Shown here one piece after another: positions 23,713-32,051 of a DNA stretch of 64,000 bases. Made by a program: the position numbers and the translations under genes. Source of the DNA: Deltaproteobacteria bacterium (GTDB lineage Bacteria; Acidobacteriota; Thermoanaerobaculia; Multivoradales; JAHZIX01); contig JAHZIX010000044.1 of NCBI GenBank assembly GCA_022601195.1, forward strand, positions 124,001 through 188,000, read 5' to 3'. Position 1 is the first letter of the stretch, and each line of letters opens with the position of its first letter. The notes under the pieces are model-generated. The model was not told the DNA's origin. It did not search any database and worked only from the letters and a program-made list of their open reading frames with translations.

Positions 23713-25514
23713 AAATCGTGGCAAATTGCGCTCGTTCTGTTCTGCTCATGTTATTGGCCATCTGGCTGGTCGGCGGACCAGCCCTAGCAGACCCCTTGGA
23801 GTGGATCTTGGTGGATTCCACCTGCACGCCACCCAGCGAAGCCTTTCAGCTCGCCTGCGGTAGCTTCGGTACCTTTGCATTCGGACCCGGAGTCAGAACC
23901 GCCTGCGAAGATGCAACCGGCAATCTAGAAGTCCCAAACGTCTACCCCAGGCCTGGCGTCCTGGTGGAGGCGGATGAACAATCTCCCACGACGGAAACCG
24001 AGATACCCCTGAGTGCGAACCAAGGGGGACTGCACCAAACCAGTGCCCAGTCTCGAGAAGATGACCTCGTTCCGTGCGCTGATGGCTCCTGCTTGTCACC
24101 TCCCGGAGGGCCCAATGGTGACCAGCCCTGGATCCCCATCATCGATTGGGGTGACTGGCATGGGTGGACCACTGCCTGGACCGTCCATCGCCTTTCCAGA
24201 TTGCCGGTCCATCTTTTTTCCCTCGATGACTCAACTGTCACCCAAGCCCTGGGGGCAGGCGTCGGTGACGCCCATGTACTCGCTGCCCTGTGTGGGGTAC
24301 TGGAGGCTGTAGAGGGCCCAAACTCGGTTCCACAGCCTCCCTTGGTCAACATGAGCTTCGGCCGGTTGCCAGAAGCCTCCGAAGCCGATGGTGGAGACAT
24401 TTGCGACGAAGAGCAGCTGACCTGTCAGCTGCGCCGGGTTCTCGATCATCTGGAGCGAGACCAGTCCTTGCCGGTGGCTTCCGCCGGCAATCATGGGCAG
24501 ACTTTGTTTCCGGCTTCCTATGAAAGCGTGCTCTCTGTAGGTAGCCTCGACTTAGCCGCTTTCGGCAAGACCGGAGAGGCCGTCCCATCTTGGGAAAGCC
24601 CACCAGAAGTTGACGCTCTCCTACCGAGTAGCGGTCTGTGCTTGAAGAACAGCACGGAGCCTGCGGAGCTGTGGCCTGCCCCTGCCGGTTCGTCCTACTC
24701 CAGCGCTCTCCTCTCCGGATGGCTAGCTCCCATACTCCTGGAAGGAAGAATTACCTACCCCCTCGAGCGCCTCTGGGCGCCAAAGTGGTCCGAAGCTGCA
24801 GCCTGCTACCAGCTTGGCGACGATGACCTCCAAGCTTGCAACCAGGAAGCCAACCTCGTTCTTGGTCGTATTATGGGGAAAGTCCCCAATACCTGCTGGA
24901 CTCAAGAGCTTCAGGAGCCCTCGTTGATTGTTCAGGACGTCGGAGAACCGATCGTCGGCATTCCTCCACAGCTCAAGAGTCTCGACCAGTGGATTTTGGC
25001 TGGGCAAGCAAGTACCGGTCACCACCCCGCTCCACAATCCCAATTCTGCGTACCCTGTGTCACCAGCAGTGGAGACTATTCGATCGGCAGCGGACCCGGT
25101 GAAGCCTTGAGCAACATCGCCAGCCCGGCATCGAACAATTCCCCGGTCAACCACAACTCACTGGTACTCGACTTGTCCGCTTCCGCGGTTGGTCCTGGAA
25201 CGGGATACTCCCTCTACGCATTGCTTTTACGCGTGGATGAGCTCCTCTACCCCTTGCTGGCTCGAGGGCGGGAACCTCTCGGCCAGTTGGAACACTTGGC
25301 TACAGGAGGCTACGAGAGCCTCGTTTTGCCATTGTCTCTTGGATTATTTCGAGAAGACCGGCAGTCATCCCTGGTCTACGCCTTTTGCCTCGAGGGCGGC
25401 AGCATCGAGCAAGCGAGCCTGGACGAATGCTATTGGACTTCGACCCCAATTCTGTTGTTCGTTCCCACGACTCCTGGAAGCGGTACCCCCCTCAACCTCC
25501 CCGACGATGGGTAG
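23709..25514 (+). CDS. Divergent secreted subtilase (S8-like)
   Basis: From ATG 23709 (GGAGAGAGGAAG just upstream) the protein has 601 residues with a signal peptide ending near GGPALAD (residue 28). Subtilase features are a His motif HGWTTAW (H151), the VNMSFG strand (213-218), an oxyanion Asn in VASAGNHG (N261), ASYESVLSVGSLD, and the catalytic Ser in GSSYSSALLSG (S329). The catalytic Asp is not identifiable with confidence; D36 (ILVDST) is one candidate. Many Cys residues suggest disulfides. The C-terminal ~250 residues have no recognised domain. It overlaps the anti-sigma-like gene by ATGA. It is either an active extracellular protease or a degenerate binding form. Confidence 0.75.
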   Translation: MKIVANCARSVLLMLLAIWLVGGPALADPLEWILVDSTCTPPSEAFQLACGSFGTFAFGPGVRTACEDATGNLEVPNVYPRPGVLVEADEQSPTTETEIPLSANQGGLHQTSAQSREDDLVPCADGSCLSPPGGPNGDQPWIPIIDWGDWHGWTTAWTVHRLSRLPVHLFSLDDSTVTQALGAGVGDAHVLAALCGVLEAVEGPNSVPQPPLVNMSFGRLPEASEADGGDICDEEQLTCQLRRVLDHLERDQSLPVASAGNHGQTLFPASYESVLSVGSLDLAAFGKTGEAVPSWESPPEVDALLPSSGLCLKNSTEPAELWPAPAGSSYSSALLSGWLAPILLEGRITYPLERLWAPKWSEAAACYQLGDDDLQACNQEANLVLGRIMGKVPNTCWTQELQEPSLIVQDVGEPIVGIPPQLKSLDQWILAGQASTGHHPAPQSQFCVPCVTSSGDYSIGSGPGEALSNIASPASNNSPVNHNSLVLDLSASAVGPGTGYSLYALLLRVDELLYPLLARGREPLGQLEHLATGGYESLVLPLSLGLFREDRQSSLVYAFCLEGGSIEQASLDECYWTSTPILLFVPTTPGSGTPLNLPDDG

Positions 25515-25573
25515 GTTGGGTCACGAGCTAGGGAAGAGAAAGGCCCCGAAGAACTTCTCTCTAGCCTAGCCCT

Positions 25574-25625
25574 GGCAGAAAAGCGGGGAATTGTCTGACC
25601 GAGAGGCAGACGTCCCCGCGCTGCC
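25574..25625. terminator. Three-tier hairpin in convergent intergenic region
   Basis: GGCAG/CTGCC (25574-25578/25621-25625), GCGGGGA/TCCCCGC (25583-25589/25613-25619) and GTCTG/CAGAC (25593-25597/25607-25611) nest in one hairpin. It lies between the subtilase stop and the PTPS stop, so a bidirectional terminator is plausible, although neither side has a clear T-run. Confidence 0.45.
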
Positions 25626-25720
25626 AGCCCCATCGCCAAATTGGATCCAGCCCGATCTGAGATAGGGCACCATCGACCTGGCCAAATAAACTTGGATACG
25701 GCTAGTAGGAACCCGCCGCT

Positions 25721-26227
25721 TCACGACTGAGCGGTTGGCCGAAGAGGTTGCCGAAACCAACAGCTCTGGCCTGCGGTCTCCGCTACTGCGATTCCCAGGT
25801 GAGTTACTTGGGAATCCTCTACCCGAGGTGCCAACTGCTGCCACAACATGGCCGCCAAGAGCTCGATAGTGGTATTTGCCAACTCTAGAATCAGTACGTC
25901 TTCTCGCGGCAGCTGGTACTGCCGGTGGCCATAGATTACCCTCACCGATCCGGCGTCTTGACTGACCGAGATGTGAGGGCTCTGAGCAGGAATGAGGGTC
26001 CGGCTGTCTAGATGCTCACAGATCTCCCGGATTGCCGTCTTCAGGCGCACGAAGTCGCATAGCATGCCGTAGTCGTCGAGACTCTCTCCAGCTACCTCGA
26101 TGGTCACATGGTAGTTGTGACCATGGAGAAGCTCGGCGGTGCCGTCTGGAAATAGAGTGAAATGGGCGGCGGAGAACTTGAAGTCTTCTTTCGCAAGAAC
26201 AACGCGATATCTTGGATTTTCAATCAT
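25721..26227 (-). CDS. 6-pyruvoyltetrahydropterin synthase/QueD-family protein, PTPS-III-like active site
   Basis: From ATG 26227 (another ATG at 26239; neither has a strong ribosome site) the protein has 168 residues. The zinc histidines are His22 (SAAHF), His35 and His37 (LLHGHNYH), and the C-terminal family motif appears as ANTTIELLA. The catalytic Cys of QueD and biopterin-type PTPS, normally a few residues before HGH, is absent. Instead Glu32 gives E-x2-HGH, the signature I recall for PTPS-III, which replaces dihydroneopterin aldolase in folate synthesis. It is therefore more likely to make 6-hydroxymethyldihydropterin than biopterin or queuosine precursors. folE is 7.5 kb away. It is divergent from the AmpG-like transporter. 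Confidence 0.85.
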   Translation of the reverse strand: MIENPRYRVVLAKEDFKFSAAHFTLFPDGTAELLHGHNYHVTIEVAGESLDDYGMLCDFVRLKTAIREICEHLDSRTLIPAQSPHISVSQDAGSVRVIYGHRQYQLPREDVLILELANTTIELLAAMLWQQLAPRVEDSQVTHLGIAVAETAGQSCWFRQPLRPTAQS

Positions 26228-26368
26228 TACGAGGAGCATTGTAGTGCAGGGTAGATCCGTGTGGTTCGGTTTTGGCAGTTCCGGGATCGGTTCGCCGGTT
26301 CTCGAAATCAGGCACGATAGGGTGGGCTCCCTTAGAATCTTCATCGACCGACCGAACCGCGAGATTCC

Positions 26369-27604
26369 ATGACCAGGTACCGAAAGTTCACCCTCCTCGC
26401 CAGCCTCTACTTCTCCCAGGGCCTGCCCTATGGCTTCTTCGCTTCAGCCCTTCCCACCCTCCTACGGGAACAAGGTGTCTCCCTCGCGAACATCGGCCTA
26501 GCCAATCTTCTGGCGCTTCCCTGGGCCCTGAAGTTCCTCTGGGCTCCCGTCGTCGACCGCCACGGCTCGACGCGGCACGGTTGGCGGCGCTCCTGGATTC
26601 TGCCCCTGCAATTGGTGGCGATCCTCAACCTGATGGTACTCGGCTCCCTCGGTCCAACCGCCGCTGTGGGCCTGATTCTCGTCTGTGTTTTGATGAATCT
26701 GGTTGCCGCCACTCAGGACATCGCTACCGACGGTCTAGCGGTAGAGCTTTTGAATTCCGAAGAGCGGGGATTGGGCAATGGTATCCAAGTGGGAGGATAC
26801 CGGGTTGGCATGATCGTAGGTGGTGGTCTGCTTCTGGTCATCGTCGGAAGGGTGGGATGGACCTTGAGCTTTCTTGCCATGGCCGGGGTCCTGGCCGTGG
26901 CGTCGCTGCCGATCCTCTTCTATAAAGAACCCGCCATCGAACGCGGCGACAGGGCTCAACCAGCTGCCTCTAGCCTCTTGGGTTCATTGTCTCGACCCGG
27001 AATCTGGTTGTGGTTGGTCCTCTTGGTGATCTACAAAAGTGGTGATGCCATCGCCAGTGGCATGATCAACCCCTTTCTGGTGGACTCGGGGTTGAGTGTT
27101 CAGCAAGTGGGTTGGCTAAGTACGCTGGGTTCCATCGCCAGCTTCGTAGGTGCTTTTGTCGGAGGATGGGGGATCACTCGCCTCGGACGGCGGCGAGGCT
27201 TGCTCTTCTTCGGGCTTCTCCAGGCGGTTGCCGTGGCAGGTTATGTGATTGCCGCCTTTACCTCGGAGACCGGGGGGCTGACCAGCTACGGATTCTTGAC
27301 CGCCCTGAGCATCGCCGAGCACTTCACTGGCACCATGGCGACCGTAGCTTTGTTCACCATGATGATGGATGTATGCCGCCCAGGACTTGGAGCAACGGAC
27401 TACACCTTGCAAGCTAGCGTCGTCGTGATCGCCCAGCTCGGAGCCCGCTCCTTGTCAGGATTCAGCGCTGACCAGCTGAGCCATTTGGGCAACTTCACCC
27501 TCTCCGCTGGGCTGAGCCTAGTAGGAGCCATTTTGGCCGGCCTTCTGTTACAGAACGCCTCCTTCCGGGATCGCCTTCTCGGTCCCACCGAATCATCCTG
27601 GTAG
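26369..27604 (+). CDS. AmpG-like major facilitator transporter
   Basis: The protein has 411 residues with about 12 hydrophobic helices. The N-terminus (LLASLYFSQGLPYGFFASALPTLL is the pattern across residues 8-31), the LGLANLLALPWALKFLWAPVVDR-like stretch and WRRSWILPLQ are typical of the AmpG/acetyl-CoA-transporter branch of the MFS. AmpG imports anhydromuropeptides for cell-wall recycling. No amidase, NagZ or beta-lactamase genes adjoin it, so the substrate is unproven. It is alone on the plus strand, divergent from the PTPS gene and convergent with the VWA gene across a 24-nt gap. Confidence 0.85.
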   Translation: MTRYRKFTLLASLYFSQGLPYGFFASALPTLLREQGVSLANIGLANLLALPWALKFLWAPVVDRHGSTRHGWRRSWILPLQLVAILNLMVLGSLGPTAAVGLILVCVLMNLVAATQDIATDGLAVELLNSEERGLGNGIQVGGYRVGMIVGGGLLLVIVGRVGWTLSFLAMAGVLAVASLPILFYKEPAIERGDRAQPAASSLLGSLSRPGIWLWLVLLVIYKSGDAIASGMINPFLVDSGLSVQQVGWLSTLGSIASFVGAFVGGWGITRLGRRRGLLFFGLLQAVAVAGYVIAAFTSETGGLTSYGFLTALSIAEHFTGTMATVALFTMMMDVCRPGLGATDYTLQASVVVIAQLGARSLSGFSADQLSHLGNFTLSAGLSLVGAILAGLLLQNASFRDRLLGPTESSW

Positions 27605-27617
27605 CTCCGGAGCTACC
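27600..27617. terminator. Palindromic hairpin at the ampG/VWA convergent junction
   Basis: GGTAGCTCCGGAGCTACC (27600-27617) is a perfect 18-base palindrome that begins two bases before the ampG stop codon and ends 12 nt from the VWA stop. It is positioned as a shared bidirectional terminator but lacks T-runs. Confidence 0.4.
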
Positions 27618-27628
27618 ATCTCAGCCTC

Positions 27629-30097
27629 CTAGCGTTGACGCTGCTCCTCGAGGCGGGAAGCCTTCCCCACCAGGTCCACAAACTCGACCACTTTGGTATC
27701 GCCTTCGAAGCTTGGCGACAAACGCTGGGCTCGCTGAAAAACCTGCTGTAGCTCACTGCCCCGAGCCCAGTAACTTCCCTTGAGGATCTCAGCGAATTCT
27801 GCCACCAAAGCACTCAGGCGCAGGGCTGGGGACGCCTTCTTCCAGCTGTTAGAGATCGCACGGTGGGTCACAGGATGGCTCACTTCCTCAATCTTTGCCG
27901 AGACACGGGAGGCGTAGCGTAGGTGGATCGTTGCGAGGTGAGCTCTGGGGCTCACATCCTTTGCCAGCTTGATCTCATAGAGAGCCGTAACGCTATGACC
28001 CGCCCCAATCTCTCCGGCATCTACCCGGTCGTCGCGAAATTTCTGGTCAGCGATATCCCGGTTCTCATAGCCTAGAAGGCGATAGCGCTCTACAACCTCG
28101 GGATTGAAGTCCACCTGCACACGAGCTTCAGCGGCGATCGTCTGGAGGGTCCCCGTTAGGTCCTCCACCAGCACCCGATAGGCCTCGTCCAGGGAATCCA
28201 GATAGGCATAACGGCCGTTTCCTCGATCCGCTAACCGCTCCATGAGCACGTCGTTGTAGTTTCCCATCCCGAACCCGAGGGTGGTCAGCTCGATACCCCG
28301 CTCAGCTTCTTCACGAACTCTCTCCAGTATCGAATCAGGTCCGGTTCTGCCAACGTTGGCCACTCCATCCGAACAGAGGATCACCCGATTGATTCCCTGC
28401 CGGCGGAAATTCCTCGCCGCCATGGAGTAACCCAACACCAAACCTTCCTCTGCGTTGGTAGAGCTGCCCGGCTGGAGACTCTGGATCGCAGCTCGAATTC
28501 GCCCCTGGTCCCCAGTGGGCTCCAGAACGACCCGGCCACGCTCTCCAAATTCCACCAACCCTACCCGGTCGGTCGAGCTCAGCTGATCGAGCAGCAGGTT
28601 TAAGGAGCTCTTGACCAGTCCCAGTCGATTTTCCTCACTCATCGATCCAGAGGTATCCACCACGAAGATCAGAACCGCTGGTGGTCTTTGAGAGGTCTGA
28701 ACTTCACGACCGTGAATATTGAACCGCAGCAATCGGTAGCGGGGTCCTTGAGCAAAGGGGCTCGGAGCTCCTTCCACTTTCAAAGCAAAGTCGCCATCTT
28801 CAGGAGGTGCGTCACCGTAGTCGAAGTAGTTCACCATCTCTTCGACGCGAATCGCTGCCTGGGGTGGAAGGTGACCATCTCTCAGGTGGCGCCGAACCAC
28901 CGAATAGGAACCGGTATCCACGTCGAGGCCAAAGGTGGACAGATGGTCGTCTTCCGTGTCGATAAACGGATTGGTACCGTAGGACTGGAAGAAATTATCG
29001 CTGTAGGGCTGATCATTGGGCTCTATCAAACCTCCCGAGGAAGGACGGGAGCTTGGAGGGGAAAGCGCCTTCCTTTCCTTTTTCTTCTTTCTCCTCCTCT
29101 TTGGCTCGAGAGTTATTTCTTGGCCAACAACAGCCGAGGTTACGTCCACCACCGGCGCTGGTGCGGTTATAGAGATCTCGTCGAAGACCAGATCCTGAGG
29201 AGAATCCCCGGCACTATTCTGTTCTGCCCGACCACCGGAGCGCTGATTCTCTGCGGAGGGCACCACCGCTTCAGGGTCGTCCGGAGTCGGGTCGGGGATG
29301 AGTGTCCGCAGCTTCTTGTTCTCTCGCTGCAGGCCGCGCTCCAAGCGGGCCGTGCGCTCGGCAGAGACGGTCGGAGGGGGAGGAGCTGATTGCTGTCGCA
29401 TCTCTTTTGCCTTGGCACCCAAGGCTCCACCGACATCCTGGTATTGGGGAACCGGCAGAGCTTGGGCGGACTCCTGGGGGGCTGAGATTTCCTCCGCCCC
29501 CCCTACCAAGTAACCCAAACTCTCCAAAGCTTCACGCTCCACTGGCTCCACCGACGAGGCAATATCAGCTTCGCTCTGTAGATCTCCGGTCCGCTCCTTC
29601 CCTAGAGCCTTCCCTGGCCGCTCCAAAGCCCTTTTCTCGGCCCCCTCTTCGAAGGTTGCTCCGCCTACTGCCCCGCTCCCTCCCTGATCTTCATCCAAAG
29701 CAACCAACTCGGCCAGGTTTCTGGAATCATCCTCGAGCCCTGCGACAGATCCGGAGTCCCTCTTCATATCGCGGCTCTGGGCCTTCATTTCCGCGGCCGG
29801 CTCCTGGGAGGTGGGGCTCTTCGAGGTCGAGGCCCAGGGAGGAGCCTCCCACGAAACTCTATGAGCCAGGAAACCTCCTCCCACCACCATCACGAGAGCC
29901 GCGGCAACAAGCCTCATCTGCCCCTGACCCCAGGAGCGCCAGAAAGGTGCTCGAGATGCTGCCTCGGCACCGCGGTGGGGCGGAAACAGATCTTCCGGGA
30001 TCTCAGCCTGGATCTGCCGCAGTAGCTCTTCGGGAGGCTCTGGCACCGGCGTGCCTCGTAGCCTTTTGGCGAGGTCCTTGTCTCTCAGGGCACTCAT
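27629..30097 (-). CDS. YfbK-like VWA-domain membrane protein
   Basis: The protein has 822 residues. The N-terminal ~60 residues are cytoplasmic, a single helix at about 62-79 crosses the membrane, and a long low-complexity region rich in Pro, Glu and Lys spans about 85-370. Next come the YfbK-type N-terminal segment (STFGLDVDTGSYSVVRR) and a VWA domain with a perfect MIDAS motif DTSGSMS (D481). The C-terminal DUF3520-type domain follows. VWA domains bind protein ligands through a metal ion; the role of YfbK proteins is not settled. The start overlaps the sigma-factor stop as TAATG with GAGGAGG upstream, so the two are translationally coupled. Confidence 0.87.
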   Translation of the reverse strand: MSALRDKDLAKRLRGTPVPEPPEELLRQIQAEIPEDLFPPHRGAEAASRAPFWRSWGQGQMRLVAAALVMVVGGGFLAHRVSWEAPPWASTSKSPTSQEPAAEMKAQSRDMKRDSGSVAGLEDDSRNLAELVALDEDQGGSGAVGGATFEEGAEKRALERPGKALGKERTGDLQSEADIASSVEPVEREALESLGYLVGGAEEISAPQESAQALPVPQYQDVGGALGAKAKEMRQQSAPPPPTVSAERTARLERGLQRENKKLRTLIPDPTPDDPEAVVPSAENQRSGGRAEQNSAGDSPQDLVFDEISITAPAPVVDVTSAVVGQEITLEPKRRRKKKKERKALSPPSSRPSSGGLIEPNDQPYSDNFFQSYGTNPFIDTEDDHLSTFGLDVDTGSYSVVRRHLRDGHLPPQAAIRVEEMVNYFDYGDAPPEDGDFALKVEGAPSPFAQGPRYRLLRFNIHGREVQTSQRPPAVLIFVVDTSGSMSEENRLGLVKSSLNLLLDQLSSTDRVGLVEFGERGRVVLEPTGDQGRIRAAIQSLQPGSSTNAEEGLVLGYSMAARNFRRQGINRVILCSDGVANVGRTGPDSILERVREEAERGIELTTLGFGMGNYNDVLMERLADRGNGRYAYLDSLDEAYRVLVEDLTGTLQTIAAEARVQVDFNPEVVERYRLLGYENRDIADQKFRDDRVDAGEIGAGHSVTALYEIKLAKDVSPRAHLATIHLRYASRVSAKIEEVSHPVTHRAISNSWKKASPALRLSALVAEFAEILKGSYWARGSELQQVFQRAQRLSPSFEGDTKVVEFVDLVGKASRLEEQRQR

Positions 30098-30645
30098 TAG
30101 ACCTCCTCCTCTAGCGCCATCTCGAGAAGGCGCATCGCTTTCTTCAGTCTCTTTCGGATTGCCACGACCGTAACCCCCTCCAGGCGGGCGATTTCCCGAA
30201 CGGGAAGCTCTCCCCAGAACCGAGAAGAGACGGTGAAACGCAGCACTTCCGGCAGGTCCATTACCGCACGCCGCAAACGCCTCGCTTCCAGATGTTGGTC
30301 GAGAATCTCGTCCTGACCGGGTTCAGGAGTCTCGAGGTTCTCTACGAAATCATCTTCGAGAGGGGTAAGGGGCCTTGGTCGTCTTACGTGATTCAGGAAA
30401 GTCGTATAGGCGATGCGATAAAGCCAAGTGGAGATTTTTGCTTTTCCTTGAAAACCAGCCAGCCCACTCCAAGCTCTGCGATACGTCTCTTGAGTCAGAT
30501 CAGCGGTGAGCTCTCGATCTCCGCCGCAAAGGCGAAACAAAGAACCATAGACTTGTCGGTAAGTGGACTCCACTAAGGCATCTGCTGCCTTCCGGTCACC
30601 AGCGTTCAAGGCGGACGCCAGTTTCCGGTTCTCACCTATTCTCAT
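30097..30645 (-). CDS. ECF-type sigma factor coupled to the VWA gene
   Basis: From ATG 30645 (AAAGG upstream) the protein has 182 residues; an ATG at 30702 would add 19. Region 2 appears at about 25-80 (YRQVYGSLFRLCGGDRE, LTQETYRRAWSGLAGFQG, ISTWLYRIAYTTFLNHVRR) and region 4 at about 120-175 (LPEVLRFTVSSRFWGELPV, REIARLEGVTVVAIRKRLKKA). It shares one base with the VWA gene. This is the second sigma-plus-membrane-partner module in the window. Because the VWA partner has an N-terminal cytoplasmic part and one membrane span, it may act as the anti-sigma factor. Confidence 0.88.
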   Translation of the reverse strand: MRIGENRKLASALNAGDRKAADALVESTYRQVYGSLFRLCGGDRELTADLTQETYRRAWSGLAGFQGKAKISTWLYRIAYTTFLNHVRRPRPLTPLEDDFVENLETPEPGQDEILDQHLEARRLRRAVMDLPEVLRFTVSSRFWGELPVREIARLEGVTVVAIRKRLKKAMRLLEMALEEEV

Positions 30646-30803
30646 GAAGGGGCCTTTGCTGGTTGCCGTACGACTGCTGGGAAGAACCTGCATCCTGGTC
30701 ATACTCTTTGGACAACCACCAGCGCAGAAAAGAAACCATCGGAGAAAAAAAAGTAGGACGCGAGTCGTCGAGGCTCAGGGCGCGAAGTGAAACCACCGAA
30801 GGC

Positions 30804-32051
30804 TCAAGGGGGTCCTGGGTAGACCTCCGTCTCCGATCTCTCTAACTGAGCTACCGCCTCGAGATGGCCGGTCTGCGGAAAGAGATCCAGGGCACTCAGG
30901 TGGGTCAGGTGAAAGCCACGGGTCAGGCTACGCAAATCCCTGGCAAGGGTCGCCGGATGGCAGGAGACGTAGGTCAAGCGCTGAGGCCTCTGCTTGAGGA
31001 TAGCGACCCGGACTTTGGGGGAGAGGCCCGCCCGGGGTGGATCCAGCACCACCCTCGAAGCACCTGCCGGTAGATGTTGAATCCAACCTTCGACAGATTT
31101 GGCTTGGACCTCGATCTGTCCCAACCGGTTGCGCCTAGCATTGGTCCTTCCATACCTGGAGGCCAGTCGATCTCCTTCCACGGAAACGACCCGCTCATAC
31201 CTCTTGGCGAGGGGGAGGCTGAATAACCCAACCCCTGCGTACAGATCGAAGGCATTTTCGCCGGTCCAAGGCCCCACGGTCTCCTCCAGCAGAGCAGACA
31301 ACAGGCCTCGATGACCTTGAAAGAAGCAACGGGCGTCAAAGGCATAGGAATGTTCGCCTTCCGTCACGACGACTTCGCCATGGGGAAGCCCTTCGATGAC
31401 CGGCGCCGAGGTTACGCCTCCGTCATCTCCCACCGCTAAGTCCACTCGGCGCGGCGCCTTGGTCTTTTCGAGAGTCGAAGGAAGCTTAGGCAGGAGCTGT
31501 TGCAAAGCCGGGACCAGGATAGGACAGGCCTCTACCGGCACCAGCCGGTGACTCTTTCGAGCTCGGTAGCCGATACGGAGGTCTTTCCCCTCGCCCTCGC
31601 AATGCAATTGAGTCCGGAGCCGGTAGGCCCAAGGCTTTGACGCCCGGACTCTGATTCTGGGCAAGTCTCGCAATCCTCCCAGGCGAGCTAGAGTCTCCCG
31701 CAAGGCTTCTACTTTGAGCTTGGTCTGGTGAGCATCTTCCAGATGCTGTAAATCGCAGCCACCACAGTCGTCAAAATGGGCACAGGGGGGCTTCCGGCGA
31801 CCTGGCCCGGGAGAGAGAATCTCCAGAATCTCACCCCGGCCATATCCCGATTTGCACTCGGTGAGTCGAACCCGAAGGTGGTCTCCCGGCGCGGATCTGG
31901 GCACAAAGATGGGAATCCCCTCGAAACGGCCCAGGCCATCACCGCCAGCCACCAACTGGTCGACGGTGATGTCTACCGATTCGAGAGAATTCAGCCGGTC
32001 AGCTGCGGAAGGCCGGGGGGCATCGCCCTTGGGTTTAATGGCGTCTGGCAC
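30804..32051 (-). CDS. RlmD/RumA-type 23S rRNA (uracil-5-)-methyltransferase
   Basis: The enzyme methylates C5 of a uridine in rRNA or tRNA using SAM. From GTG 32051 it has 415 residues; GTG 32072 would add seven. A TRAM domain (ITVDQLVAGGDGLGRFEG) comes first, then the 4Fe-4S ligands Cys90, Cys96 and Cys99 in PCAHFDDCGGCDLQH and a fourth Cys in EACPIL. The SAM site is FDLYAGVGLFSLPLA and the nucleophile Cys lies in LTYVSCHPATLARDL. The GTG start shares one base with the upstream TAG (TAGTG), so it is coupled to the GAPDH-like gene. Whether U1939 or U747 of 23S RNA is the target cannot be told. Confidence 0.9.
   Translation of the reverse strand: MPDAIKPKGDAPRPSAADRLNSLESVDITVDQLVAGGDGLGRFEGIPIFVPRSAPGDHLRVRLTECKSGYGRGEILEILSPGPGRRKPPCAHFDDCGGCDLQHLEDAHQTKLKVEALRETLARLGGLRDLPRIRVRASKPWAYRLRTQLHCEGEGKDLRIGYRARKSHRLVPVEACPILVPALQQLLPKLPSTLEKTKAPRRVDLAVGDDGGVTSAPVIEGLPHGEVVVTEGEHSYAFDARCFFQGHRGLLSALLEETVGPWTGENAFDLYAGVGLFSLPLAKRYERVVSVEGDRLASRYGRTNARRNRLGQIEVQAKSVEGWIQHLPAGASRVVLDPPRAGLSPKVRVAILKQRPQRLTYVSCHPATLARDLRSLTRGFHLTHLSALDLFPQTGHLEAVAQLERSETEVYPGPP

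Noticed and set aside
30643..30803. Possible tRNA or riboswitch in the gap between the sigma factor and the methyltransferase
   Set aside because: No T-loop (GGTTCGA) or aptamer-like conserved core could be found here or in the other gaps; no rRNA or tRNA was seen in the window.
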